A DNA stretch of 5,857 bases. Origin: an uncultured Devosia sp. (GTDB lineage Bacteria > Pseudomonadota > Alphaproteobacteria > Rhizobiales > Devosiaceae). The position numbers and the translations under genes are program-made. The stretch spans positions 1 to 5,857 of the forward strand of contig CAMLOA010000147.1 of NCBI GenBank assembly GCA_946481445.1, written 5' to 3'. The notes below the pieces were generated by a model that searched no databases, had not been told where the DNA came from, and was given only the letters and a program-made list of their open reading frames with translations. Each line of letters starts with the position of its first letter. Positions within the stretch are counted from its first letter, which is position 1. Below are positions 1 to 5,857 of the stretch, piece after piece.

Positions 1-743
1 ACCAGTTCAACATTCCGCTGGTCCATGTCGATGCATCAAAGCTCTTCCTGGGCGAATTGGACGGCCAGTCCGACCCCGAGACCAAGCGCAAGATCATTGG
101 CCGCCTGTTCATCGAGGTCTTCGAGGCTGAAGCGAAGAAGCTCGGGGGCGCCGAATTCCTGGCCCAGGGCACGCTCTATCCCGACGTCATCGAGTCTGTG
201 TCGTTCACCGGCGGCCCCTCGGTCACGATCAAGAGCCACCACAATGTCGGCGGTCTGCCCGAGCGCATGAACATGCAACTCGTCGAGCCGCTGCGCGAAC
301 TCTTCAAGGACGAAGTCCGCGCCCTCGGCCGTGAACTGGGCATTCCGGAGAGCTTCATCGGTCGCCATCCCTTCCCGGGGCCGGGTCTCGCCATTCGCTG
401 CCCCGGCGGAATCACGCCGGAAAAGCTGGATATCCTGCGCCAGGCCGATGCCATCTATCTCGACGAAATCCGCAAGTCGGGCCAGTACGACAAGATATGG
501 CAGGCCTTCGCCGTGCTGCTGCCGGTGCAGACCGTGGGCGTCATGGGCGACGGGCGCACCTACGAATTCGTCTGCGCGCTGCGCGCGGTAACTTCGGTCG
601 ATGGCATGACGGCTGATTTCTATCAGTTCGACATGAATTTCCTGGGGCGCACGGCCACCCGCATCATCAACGAAGTCCGCGGCATCAACCGCGTCGTCTA
701 CGACGTGACGAGCAAGCCGCCCGGCACGATCGAGTGGGAATAG
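1..743 (+). CDS. guaA: GMP synthase (glutamine-hydrolysing), C-terminal part
   Basis: The gene enters from the left edge; the reading frame begins with the complete codon at base 3 and gives 246 residues to a TAG stop. GuaA makes GMP from XMP, ATP and glutamine, the last step of guanine nucleotide synthesis, in the cytoplasm. The visible part is the end of the ATP-pyrophosphatase domain and the whole C-terminal dimerisation/XMP-binding domain. Diagnostic stretches are [12 protein letters not shown] (bases about 228-263), [12 protein letters not shown] (about 363-398) and the family's characteristic C-terminus [10 protein letters not shown]. The amidotransferase domain and the start lie outside the window; E. 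coli GuaA is 525 residues, so roughly the last half is present. No frame break is seen. The stop is only 3 bases from the stop of the convergent minus-strand gene, and no poly-T hairpin terminator is visible after it. Confidence 0.97.
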   Translation, partial: QFNIPLVHVDASKLFLGELDGQSDPETKRKIIGRLFIEVFEAEAKKLGGAEFLAQGTLYPDVIESVSFTGGPSVTIKSHHNVGGLPERMNMQLVEPLRELFKDEVRALGRELGIPESFIGRHPFPGPGLAIRCPGGITPEKLDILRQADAIYLDEIRKSGQYDKIWQAFAVLLPVQTVGVMGDGRTYEFVCALRAVTSVDGMTADFYQFDMNFLGRTATRIINEVRGINRVVYDVTSKPPGTIEWE

Positions 744-746
744 CGC

Positions 747-1223
747 CTAGCGAACCGACCCGGACAGTTTTGACACAACCTTGCGGCGAACTTCACGCAA
801 GGTCGCAGCGAGGCGGTTGGGCTGGGAAAGGTCGGATGCTTCTGCTCTGTAGCGGGACATCAGGTACTCGCGGGTATCGGTCAGCTTCGCCAGGTGCGTC
901 ACCGTCTTCTGCCGCAGCACCAGGCCCAGCGGGGTGGCAATGGCACTGCGAGCGGCCAGGTTATGGCCATGGGAGCGTAGGGTTTCGTGCGTTTGCCCCG
1001 CCGAAAGCAGGAAGGCGCTCAAGTAGAGTTCGATGGCGTGGATTGCCGCTAGCCGGAACGGTGCGCGGGATTGAGGCGCGCCAGAGCGGGCCAGGCTCTC
1101 GAGCATTTCAGCTGCTTTGCCGTATTCATCGGCCAAGGCGAGCAGTTCAGCGGGTGTGGCGCTTGGATGGCCCGTGCGGGCGGCATTCTGCGGAGTGTCA
1201 CCGGGCCCGGACTTTGTCGCCAC
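747..1223 (-). CDS. HEPN-like small helical protein, function unknown
   Basis: A 158-residue protein starting at GTG (1223-1221) and ending at TAG (749-747). The frame is open further upstream, but that part is only a shadow of the acyltransferase. The GTG start is supported by GGAG five bases before it and by its position 2 bases after the acyltransferase stop. The N-terminal 20 or so residues look disordered; the rest is predicted helical. Residues about 55-76 (PFRLAAIHAIELYLSAFLLSAG) followed by RSHGHNLAARSAIA (83-96) resemble the second and third helices of HEPN domains, in which an H-A-I-E-L-Y-L-type helix precedes a G-H-[DN]-L turn. I do not see a clear R-x4-6-H ribonuclease motif in the last helices (the RY at 124-125 has no His after it), so RNase activity is doubtful. 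HEPN proteins often pair with nucleotidyltransferases (MNT), but none is encoded here. Assignment is by eye and moderate; the existence of the gene is likely. Confidence 0.72.
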   Translation of the reverse strand: MATKSGPGDTPQNAARTGHPSATPAELLALADEYGKAAEMLESLARSGAPQSRAPFRLAAIHAIELYLSAFLLSAGQTHETLRSHGHNLAARSAIATPLGLVLRQKTVTHLAKLTDTREYLMSRYRAEASDLSQPNRLAATLREVRRKVVSKLSGSVR

Positions 1224-1225
1224 GC

Positions 1226-2380
1226 TCACTCCGCGGGTTGCGCCATGGGTGGGGACCTTAGTGAACCAAAGCCCCGAACGTGCCGGCCGATCCAGTCGAG
1301 CACGGCCAGCGCGACCTTTTCCACCGGCTTGCGGAAGCGCCACTCGACCATGTTGGCAAACACGATGGCCATGAGAAATGTCGTTGCCATGACCAGAACC
1401 AGGCTGAGCCAGGCCGGCATGTAAAGGTCGAACGTGGCCAGGAAGCTGATGCCCACATTCTCGTGGATCAGGTACCACGAAAAGCTCAGCAGTCCGACCT
1501 TGGCGACGGCATTGGACACCACTGGCACGGTCGGGATGGAGCGGCCCGAAGCGAAGCGCAGGAACAGCAGGGCCAGGCCCAGATAGGCCATGGCGCACAC
1601 CGTAGCGGTGATCCACCCATCATGAAGCTCAAAGGAATAGGCCTCGAGCCAGACGACAGCGGTCGAGAGCACGACATTGGCGAGCAGCAGGCCGCGCACG
1701 TTCATCGCGCCCATTTGCAGCTGCCGGCCGAGGATGCCCACGGCGAAGAAGGTCAGGTACGGGGCGATGGCGAGAAACTTCAGCAGCGACTGCGGGGTCA
1801 CCGGACCGCTGCCATAACTGGAGAACAGCGTCGAAACCGCCCATACCGGCGCCATGACGATGGCCAGCCAGGCAAAGACCCGCGTGAACGTGGCCTGGTC
1901 GCGGAACACTCCGGCCAGGATCGCCACAAGCAGGTAGAATTTCACCTCGACGGCGATCGACCAGAAGGACCCATCGATCCACTCCCCGATTTCGCCGATG
2001 AAGAACAGGTTCATCACCACGTCGAGCGGACCGGGGGCCACGACGTGGAACTTGGCTTCCGGCACGCTGGGGATGTAGGCCACGAGCCCGAATATGAACA
2101 GCAGCAGCACGGCGGCCACGAAGGCGGGGTAGATCCGGGAGAACCGCCGCGCCAGGAACACGCCGACCGTCGACGAGCGCTCCAGCGTCATGAAGATGCA
2201 GTAGCCCGAGATGATGAAGAAGAAATAGACCCCGACCCAACCGAAGAAGACCGGCAGGGGGGCTCCTTCTATGATGTTCAGGGCCGACGACGGCAAGCGC
2301 GCCGTAAAATGAAAGAGCACCACCATCAGGATGGCGATGCCTCTGAAGACGTCGATGGTTTCGACCCGGCCCGTGGTCAT
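1226..2380 (-). CDS. Acyltransferase family 3 (OafA/YrhL-type) integral membrane protein
   Basis: A 384-residue polytopic membrane protein of the acyltransferase-3 family, which moves acetyl or other acyl groups onto surface glycans, lipids or small molecules at the inner membrane. Visible signatures, numbered from the ATG at 2380: IDVFRGIAILMVVLFHF near the N-terminus with the family Arg13 and His24; a VGVYFFFIISGYCIF segment (49-63) of the usual [FV]FxxSG type; FLARRFSRIYPAF (75-87); SFWSIAVEVKFYLL (138-151); SWYLIHE (301-307); and EWRFRKPVEK (346-355). About ten hydrophobic segments cover almost the whole chain, and there is no fused SGNH domain. An in-frame ATG at 2410 would add ten residues (MLRVRTRVQI); I prefer 2380 because family members begin only a few residues before the IDxFRG motif, although neither start has a strong SD. 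Family is secure but the acceptor is unknown: no glycan or polysaccharide genes are in view. The HEPN-like gene follows after 2 bases. Confidence 0.93.
   Translation of the reverse strand: MTTGRVETIDVFRGIAILMVVLFHFTARLPSSALNIIEGAPLPVFFGWVGVYFFFIISGYCIFMTLERSSTVGVFLARRFSRIYPAFVAAVLLLFIFGLVAYIPSVPEAKFHVVAPGPLDVVMNLFFIGEIGEWIDGSFWSIAVEVKFYLLVAILAGVFRDQATFTRVFAWLAIVMAPVWAVSTLFSSYGSGPVTPQSLLKFLAIAPYLTFFAVGILGRQLQMGAMNVRGLLLANVVLSTAVVWLEAYSFELHDGWITATVCAMAYLGLALLFLRFASGRSIPTVPVVSNAVAKVGLLSFSWYLIHENVGISFLATFDLYMPAWLSLVLVMATTFLMAIVFANMVEWRFRKPVEKVALAVLDWIGRHVRGFGSLRSPPMAQPAE
1229..1232 (-). promoter_or_regulatory. Shine-Dalgarno for the HEPN-like gene
   Basis: GGAG on the minus strand, 5 bases before the GTG start at 1223. 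It overlaps the last sense codon (GAG) of the acyltransferase, whose TGA stop lies between the SD and the start. This arrangement decides the start of the small gene and suggests that ribosomes finishing the acyltransferase re-initiate on it. Confidence 0.65.
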
Positions 2381-2562
2381 GATCTGCACTCTTGTCCGCA
2401 CCCGGAGCATATCCGTTCGCGGGCAAGCCGCGCGGACATCTCAAGCCTAGCGTTAATGGGTAAAGGTTTAGGCAATTGCGGGCCGGGTCCTGCCGCATTT
2501 GCATTCCCGGGACACCGTGCTAAACGTGCCCGCCAATTCCGGAATCCCAGCCCAGGCAGGCC
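2381..2562. other. Divergent intergenic region
   Basis: About 180 bases between the oppositely oriented acyltransferase and yfgM-like genes; both must be transcribed from here or from within it. It is less GC-rich around 2450-2475, with an AT-richer run (GTTAATGGGTAAAGGTTTAG) that could hold promoter elements for the leftward gene, though I could not define a convincing -35/-10 pair there. A candidate rightward promoter is listed separately. No RNA gene or repeat is apparent. Confidence 0.6.
2499..2526 (+). promoter_or_regulatory. Candidate sigma-70-type promoter for yfgM-der
   Basis: TTGCAT (2499-2504) as -35 and TAAACG (2521-2526) as -10, separated by 16 bases, about 37 bases before the yfgM-like ATG. 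The -35 matches four or five consensus positions; the -10 is weak. The position fits a short 5' leader. This is a by-eye call without experimental support. Confidence 0.33.
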
Positions 2563-3363
2563 ATGTCAGAAGAGAACATTCTCCGCGAAGTCGATGAGGA
2601 GCTGCGCAGCGATCGCGTGCGCGCCCTGTGGCGCCGCGTCGCCCCCTATGTCATCGGCGCGGCAATCGGCGTTGTCGCCATCGTGGCGGTTAACGAGGGC
2701 TGGACCTGGTATCACGCCAACAACGCCGCCCAGTCGTCCGACGAGCTCTACGCTGCGTTCGACCTGATCGATGGCGGCGACCTGGCGGCCGCGCAGACGC
2801 AGCTCGATTCCGTCATCGCCAATGGATCGGGCAGCTACCCCGTGCTGGCCCAGTTCCGCAAGGCCGGCCTGCTCGCCAAGGAAGGCAAGACTGCCGAGGC
2901 CGTCGCTGCCTATGACGCATTGGCCAACAGCCAGTCCGATGCGCGCCTGCGCGAACTCGCTTTGGTGCTGGCCGCTAACCTCCTGGTGGATTCGGGCACC
3001 CTAACCGATGTCGAGGCGCGGGCGTCTACCATTGCCACCGAGGGCAATCCCCTTCGCAATGCGGCGCGCGAGGCCATCGGGCTCGCCCAATACAAGGCCG
3101 GGGACTATGCCGGCGCGCAGGCCAGCTTCGAAGCGGTGGTCAACGATCCGCTGAGCCAGAGCAGCACGCGCAACCGTATGGGCTATTACCTGGCCCAGCT
3201 CCTCGCCGAGGGCGCCATCAGCTACGACGAGCCGGCCGATCCTGCCGAGGCAGCGGCTTCGGCCATCGATGCCATCGTCGAGGGAGACGAAGCACCCGCC
3301 GCGGACACCGTATCGACCGAGACCCCGGCGGCCGCCCCTGAAGCCGAGCCGGCCGCGCAGTAA
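2563..3363 (+). CDS. yfgM: YfgM-like tetratricopeptide membrane protein (ancillary SecYEG subunit family)
   Basis: A 266-residue protein of the YfgM/TPR_21 family, an inner-membrane protein that in E. coli associates with the SecYEG translocon and periplasmic chaperones. Order of parts: a charged cytoplasmic N-terminus with the recurring pattern [18 protein letters not shown] (8-25); one transmembrane helix at about 27-44; a periplasmic helical repeat region (about 55-205) with TPR-like units such as [15 protein letters not shown] and [16 protein letters not shown]; and an Ala/Pro/Glu-rich low-complexity tail (about 221-266). E. coli YfgM is 206 residues, so most of the extra length is this acidic tail. 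The ATG at 2563 fits the family N-terminus although its SD is weak. der starts 35 bases downstream on the same strand and there is no terminator between, so the two probably share a transcript. In gammaproteobacteria bamB lies between yfgM and der; it is missing here. Confidence 0.87.
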   Translation: MSEENILREVDEELRSDRVRALWRRVAPYVIGAAIGVVAIVAVNEGWTWYHANNAAQSSDELYAAFDLIDGGDLAAAQTQLDSVIANGSGSYPVLAQFRKAGLLAKEGKTAEAVAAYDALANSQSDARLRELALVLAANLLVDSGTLTDVEARASTIATEGNPLRNAAREAIGLAQYKAGDYAGAQASFEAVVNDPLSQSSTRNRMGYYLAQLLAEGAISYDEPADPAEAAASAIDAIVEGDEAPAADTVSTETPAAAPEAEPAAQ

Positions 3364-3398
3364 GCGGCGGTATCTGCCTGCCTGATGATTGGAACGCC

Positions 3399-4853
3399 AT
3401 GACCGTTACCGTTGCCATTGTCGGGCGTCCCAATGTCGGCAAGTCCACGCTGTTCAACCGGCTGGTCGGTCGCAAGATCGCCTTGGTCGACGATACGCCC
3501 GGCGTGACGCGCGACCGCCGCGAGGCGGAAGGGCGCATTGCCGATCTGCGTTTCCGTATCCTGGACACGGCCGGTTATGAGGACGTCAAGGACGGCAGCC
3601 TCGAGGACCGGATGCGCCAGCAGACCGAACTGGCCATCCGGGAAGCCGACGTCATCCTGTTCATGATCGACGCGCGGGCCGGTGTCACGCCGCTCGACCA
3701 GCGCTTCGCCCAGGTGCTGCGCAAGGCCGGCAAGGATGTCCATTTGGTGGGCAACAAGGCAGAAAGCGGGGCGGCCGAGGCGGGGCTCGTCGAGGCCTTC
3801 AAACTCGGTTTCGGTGAGGCAATTCCTCTGTCTGCCGAACACGGCCTTGGGCTGTCCGAGCTCTATTCCATCGTTTCGGCGGCCATCGACAAGGCAGCGG
3901 CCGAGCAGGAAGCGCGTGAGGCTGTCGGTGACCTGGACGAACTGCCCGAAGTCGATGTCGACATCACGCCCGACATGCTGGAAGGCGAGGGCGATGAGGC
4001 GACGCTGCGCTGGAATCCGCGGCGCCACCTCAACGTGGCGATCGTAGGCCGTCCTAATGCCGGCAAGTCGACGCTGATCAACCGCATGGTGGGCGAGGAT
4101 CGCGTGCTGGTCGGCCCCGAGGCCGGAATTACCCGCGATTCCATCCTGGTGCCTTGGGAATGGGAAGGCCGCACCATCAACCTGGTGGACACCGCCGGTA
4201 TCCGCCGCCGCTCGCGCGTCACCGAAAAGCTGGAAAAGCTGGCCGTCGGAGACAGCCTGCGCTCCATCCAGTATGCCGAAGTGGTCGTGCTGATGCTGGA
4301 CGCCACCATTCCGTTCGAGAAGCAGGATCTGGCCCTGGCCGATCTGGTCGAACGGGAGGGGCGTGCCATGGTCATCGCCCTCAACAAGTGGGACCTGATC
4401 GAGGACAAGAACAAGGCCCTGAGCGAGTTGCGCGAGGCCTGCGAGCGCCTGCTGCCGCAATTGCGCGGCATTCCGTTGGTCACCCTGTCCGGCCTGACCG
4501 GCAAGAACATCGACAAGCTGATGGCAGCCATTTTCGAGATCGAGCGGAGCTGGAATGCTCACGTCTCGACCGCCCGGCTCAATCGCTGGCTCTCGGGCAT
4601 GGTCGAGAGCCATCCGCCGCCGGCCGTGTCCGGTCGCCGCCTGAAGCTGCGCTACATGACGCAGGCCAAGACGCGCCCACCCAGCTTCATCCTGTTCGCT
4701 TCGCGGCCCGAGGCCCTGCCCATGGCCTATCAGCGCTACCTCGTAAATGGCCTGCGCGAAGCTTTCGACATCAAGGGCGCGCCGATCCGGCTATGGGTCC
4801 GCGGCGGCAAGAACAATCCTTATGACGACCCGGACAAGCGCCGGATCGGGTGA
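3399..4853 (+). CDS. der: Ribosome assembly GTPase Der (EngA)
   Basis: A complete 484-residue Der, the essential tandem-GTPase that acts in 50S ribosomal subunit maturation in the cytoplasm. First G domain: P-loop GRPNVGKS (9-16), DTPGVTRD (32-39), G3 DTAG (56-59), G4 NKAE (119-122) and G5 SAE (145-147). An acidic linker (about 168-205) leads to the second G domain: P-loop GRPNAGKS (217-224), GITRD (243-247), DTAG (264-267), NKWD (329-332) and SGL (364-366). The KH-like C-terminal domain (about 385-470) includes [20 protein letters not shown] and ends near [13 protein letters not shown]. All nucleotide-binding motifs are intact; the Glu instead of Asp in the first NKxD is, to my knowledge, usual in alphaproteobacterial Der. 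The ATG at 3399 has GGA five bases upstream. It follows the yfgM-like gene by 35 bases and is closed by an intrinsic terminator. Confidence 0.98.
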   Translation: MTVTVAIVGRPNVGKSTLFNRLVGRKIALVDDTPGVTRDRREAEGRIADLRFRILDTAGYEDVKDGSLEDRMRQQTELAIREADVILFMIDARAGVTPLDQRFAQVLRKAGKDVHLVGNKAESGAAEAGLVEAFKLGFGEAIPLSAEHGLGLSELYSIVSAAIDKAAAEQEAREAVGDLDELPEVDVDITPDMLEGEGDEATLRWNPRRHLNVAIVGRPNAGKSTLINRMVGEDRVLVGPEAGITRDSILVPWEWEGRTINLVDTAGIRRRSRVTEKLEKLAVGDSLRSIQYAEVVVLMLDATIPFEKQDLALADLVEREGRAMVIALNKWDLIEDKNKALSELREACERLLPQLRGIPLVTLSGLTGKNIDKLMAAIFEIERSWNAHVSTARLNRWLSGMVESHPPPAVSGRRLKLRYMTQAKTRPPSFILFASRPEALPMAYQRYLVNGLREAFDIKGAPIRLWVRGGKNNPYDDPDKRRIG

Positions 4854-4855
4854 TT

Positions 4856-4897
4856 TGGCAATGCCCGGTAGGACCAAAGTCGGGCATGCCATTTTTT
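4856..4897 (+). terminator. Rho-independent terminator after der
   Basis: Three bases after the der stop, the left arm TGGCAATGCCCG (4856-4867) pairs with CGGGCATGCCA (4881-4891), giving 11 base pairs with one bulged A. The 13-base loop is 4868-4880. Six T (4892-4897) follow directly. The hairpin does not depend on coding sequence and isolates the yfgM-der unit from the next gene. Confidence 0.88.
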
Positions 4898-4903
4898 CCA
4901 CAC

Positions 4904-4941
4904 CCATGGTGCAACCAAATGGTTTGCCCCTATATTGCACC
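4904..4941 (+). promoter_or_regulatory. Candidate promoter/operator before the CNNM gene
   Basis: A CTATAT box (4930-4935) matches the -10 element reported for Sinorhizobium housekeeping promoters (CTTGAC-N17-CTATAT), but the base positions 17 upstream (TGGTGC, 4907-4912) are a poor -35. The box is framed by GGTGCAA (4908-4914) and its exact inverse TTGCACC (4935-4941). Inside these lies a smaller dyad, GCAACCA-AA-TGGTTTGC (4911-4927, one bulged T). Nested dyads over a promoter would suit a repressor or activator site, but nothing here identifies the protein. Confidence 0.35.
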
Positions 4942-4991
4942 CGTCAAAGCGACCCGATGCTGAGTGCGGGGCCGCATGCATTGAAACTCAA

Positions 4992-5857
4992 TTGTTCATA
5001 GAAATTCTGATCGTCGTCGTCCTGACAGTGGTCAACGGCCTGTTGGCAATGTCGGAGCTAGCCGTCGTCTCGGCGCGCCCCGCCCGCCTGCGGGCCATGG
5101 CAGAGGCGGGCAATCGCGGCGCGGCGACCGCTATCGAACTGGCCGAGGATCCTGGCAAGTTCCTGTCGTCGGTGCAGATCGGCATTACCCTCGTCGGTAT
5201 CCTCTCCGGTGCCTTTTCCGGTGCCACGCTGGGCCTGCGCCTCACCGACTGGCTGGAATCGGTGGGTGTGCGCGACAACATCGCCGACGTGCTGGGCGTT
5301 GGTGTCGTGGTGGTGCTCATCACCTACATGTCCCTGATCGTCGGCGAACTGGTGCCCAAGCAGATCGCGCTGCGCGACGCGGAGGGCGTTGCCGCCCGCG
5401 TTGCCCCGGCCATGAAGCTGCTTGCCGCGGTCGGCTCGCCGGTCGTGTGGATCCTGGACGTTTCCGGCAAGGGCCTGCTGACCCTCCTGGGGCAGGGCGG
5501 CGAATCCGAGGAAAAGGTCACCGAGGAAGAGGTCAAGACCATCATCGCCGAGGCCACGACCGCCGGTGTGATCGAGAGCGACGAACACTCCATGATCTCG
5601 GGCGTGATGCGCTTGGCGGACCGCTCGGCACGCGGGCTGATGACGCCCCGGCTCGATGTCGACGTCATCGACCTCAGCGACGATAGCGACGAGATCCGCA
5701 AGACCATTCTGGATACACATCGTTCGCGCCTGCTCGTGCAGGACGGCGACGCCGATTCCATTATCGGCGTGCTGGCCATCAAGGACATCATCGGCGTCTT
5801 TGCCGGCAACGAGCCGATGGATCTGCGAAAGTTCGTGCAGCCCGTGCCAGTCGTCAT
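4992..5857 (+). CDS. CNNM/CBS-domain membrane protein (HlyC/CorC family), 5' part
   Basis: The gene runs off the right edge; 288 residues are visible from the proposed start. The family (CNNM/DUF21 transmembrane domain, then a CBS pair and often a CorC-HlyC domain) is linked to magnesium or other divalent-cation transport; the old name hemolysin is misleading. Seen: a first TM helix (about 3-24) running into NGLLAMSELAVVSARPARL; SVQIGITLVGILSGAFSG (60-77), a conserved DUF21 stretch; TM helix about 97-117; GELVPKQIALRDAE (118-131); hydrophobic 140-165; the acidic linker EEKVTEEEVKTIIAEA (173-188); and the start of the CBS region at LMTPRLDVDVIDL (216-228). There is no in-frame ATG near the N-terminus. 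TTG at 4992 gives a family-like beginning (M-F-I-E-I-L-I-V); TTG at 4935 is an in-frame alternative but would place a non-homologous-looking segment first. The SD is weak. A terminator upstream makes it a separate transcription unit from der. Confidence 0.9.
   Translation, partial: MFIEILIVVVLTVVNGLLAMSELAVVSARPARLRAMAEAGNRGAATAIELAEDPGKFLSSVQIGITLVGILSGAFSGATLGLRLTDWLESVGVRDNIADVLGVGVVVVLITYMSLIVGELVPKQIALRDAEGVAARVAPAMKLLAAVGSPVVWILDVSGKGLLTLLGQGGESEEKVTEEEVKTIIAEATTAGVIESDEHSMISGVMRLADRSARGLMTPRLDVDVIDLSDDSDEIRKTILDTHRSRLLVQDGDADSIIGVLAIKDIIGVFAGNEPMDLRKFVQPVPVV

Noticed and set aside
770..775. TTGACA -35-like hexamer on the plus strand
   Set aside because: No acceptable -10 is found 16-18 bases downstream, and there is no plus-strand gene for it to serve.
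778..803. Hairpin ACCTTGC/GCAAGGT with a 12-base loop just after guaA
   Set aside because: Considered as a guaA terminator, but no T-run follows on either strand and it lies inside the HEPN-like coding sequence; the 7-bp stem may be chance.
1224..1616. N-terminal extension of the HEPN-like reading frame up to an ATG at 1616
   Set aside because: This part overlaps the acyltransferase in another frame, reads as low-complexity shadow sequence, and the GTG at 1223 has a proper SD.
2451..2470. Possible CtrA-type box (GTTAATGGGTAAAGGTTTA)
   Set aside because: It resembles TTAA-N7-TTAA loosely, but neither the full site nor the TTAACCAT half-site matches.
1280..2767. Long open frame of 495 codons on the plus strand opposite the acyltransferase
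   Set aside because: The translation is rich in His, Arg, Gln, Glu and Gly with no recognisable domain; it is the antisense shadow typical of GC-rich genes, and it runs into the yfgM-like gene in the wrong frame.
3222..4613. 463-codon open frame on the minus strand opposite der
   Set aside because: Low-complexity antisense translation without motifs, while der on the other strand has all its GTPase motifs intact.

Overview
The window is about 5.9 kb of GC-rich, densely coding bacterial DNA. Gene content and protein flavour (a GuaA C-terminus ending in TIEWE, a YfgM-like protein directly before Der, a CNNM/CorC-type transporter, and a CTATAT-type -10) point to an alphaproteobacterium. The order Hyphomicrobiales (Rhizobiales) is most likely and a Devosia-like genus is possible, but the genus is a guess from protein style and not proven here. 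No plasmid, phage, IS, CRISPR or RNA gene is visible.

Layout. (1) 1-743, plus: the 3' end of guaA (GMP synthase). (2) 747-2380, minus: a two-gene unit converging on guaA, with 3 bases between the stop codons. Its first gene is an integral-membrane acyltransferase of family 3. Two bases after its stop comes a 158-residue HEPN-like small protein with a GTG start and its own Shine-Dalgarno. (3) 2381-2562: divergent intergenic region with a candidate promoter for the rightward genes. (4) 2563-4853, plus: a YfgM-like single-pass TPR protein and then der (double-GTPase ribosome assembly factor), 35 bases apart and probably co-transcribed. A clear intrinsic terminator follows at 4856-4897. (5) 4898-4991: a short regulatory gap with inverted repeats around a CTATAT box. 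(6) 4992-5857, plus: the 5' part of a CNNM/CBS-domain (CorC/HlyC-type) membrane protein that runs off the window and appears to start at TTG.

Most of the window is housekeeping: purine synthesis, envelope protein export and quality control, ribosome assembly, and ion transport. The acyltransferase/HEPN-like pair is the accessory-looking part. It lies antiparallel between two core loci, and its tight spacing suggests translational coupling between a surface-glycan-modifying enzyme type and a small all-helical protein of unknown role. I see no strong evidence for a wholly new system. The pair, the absence of bamB between yfgM and der, and the unusual start region of the last gene deserve a second look.
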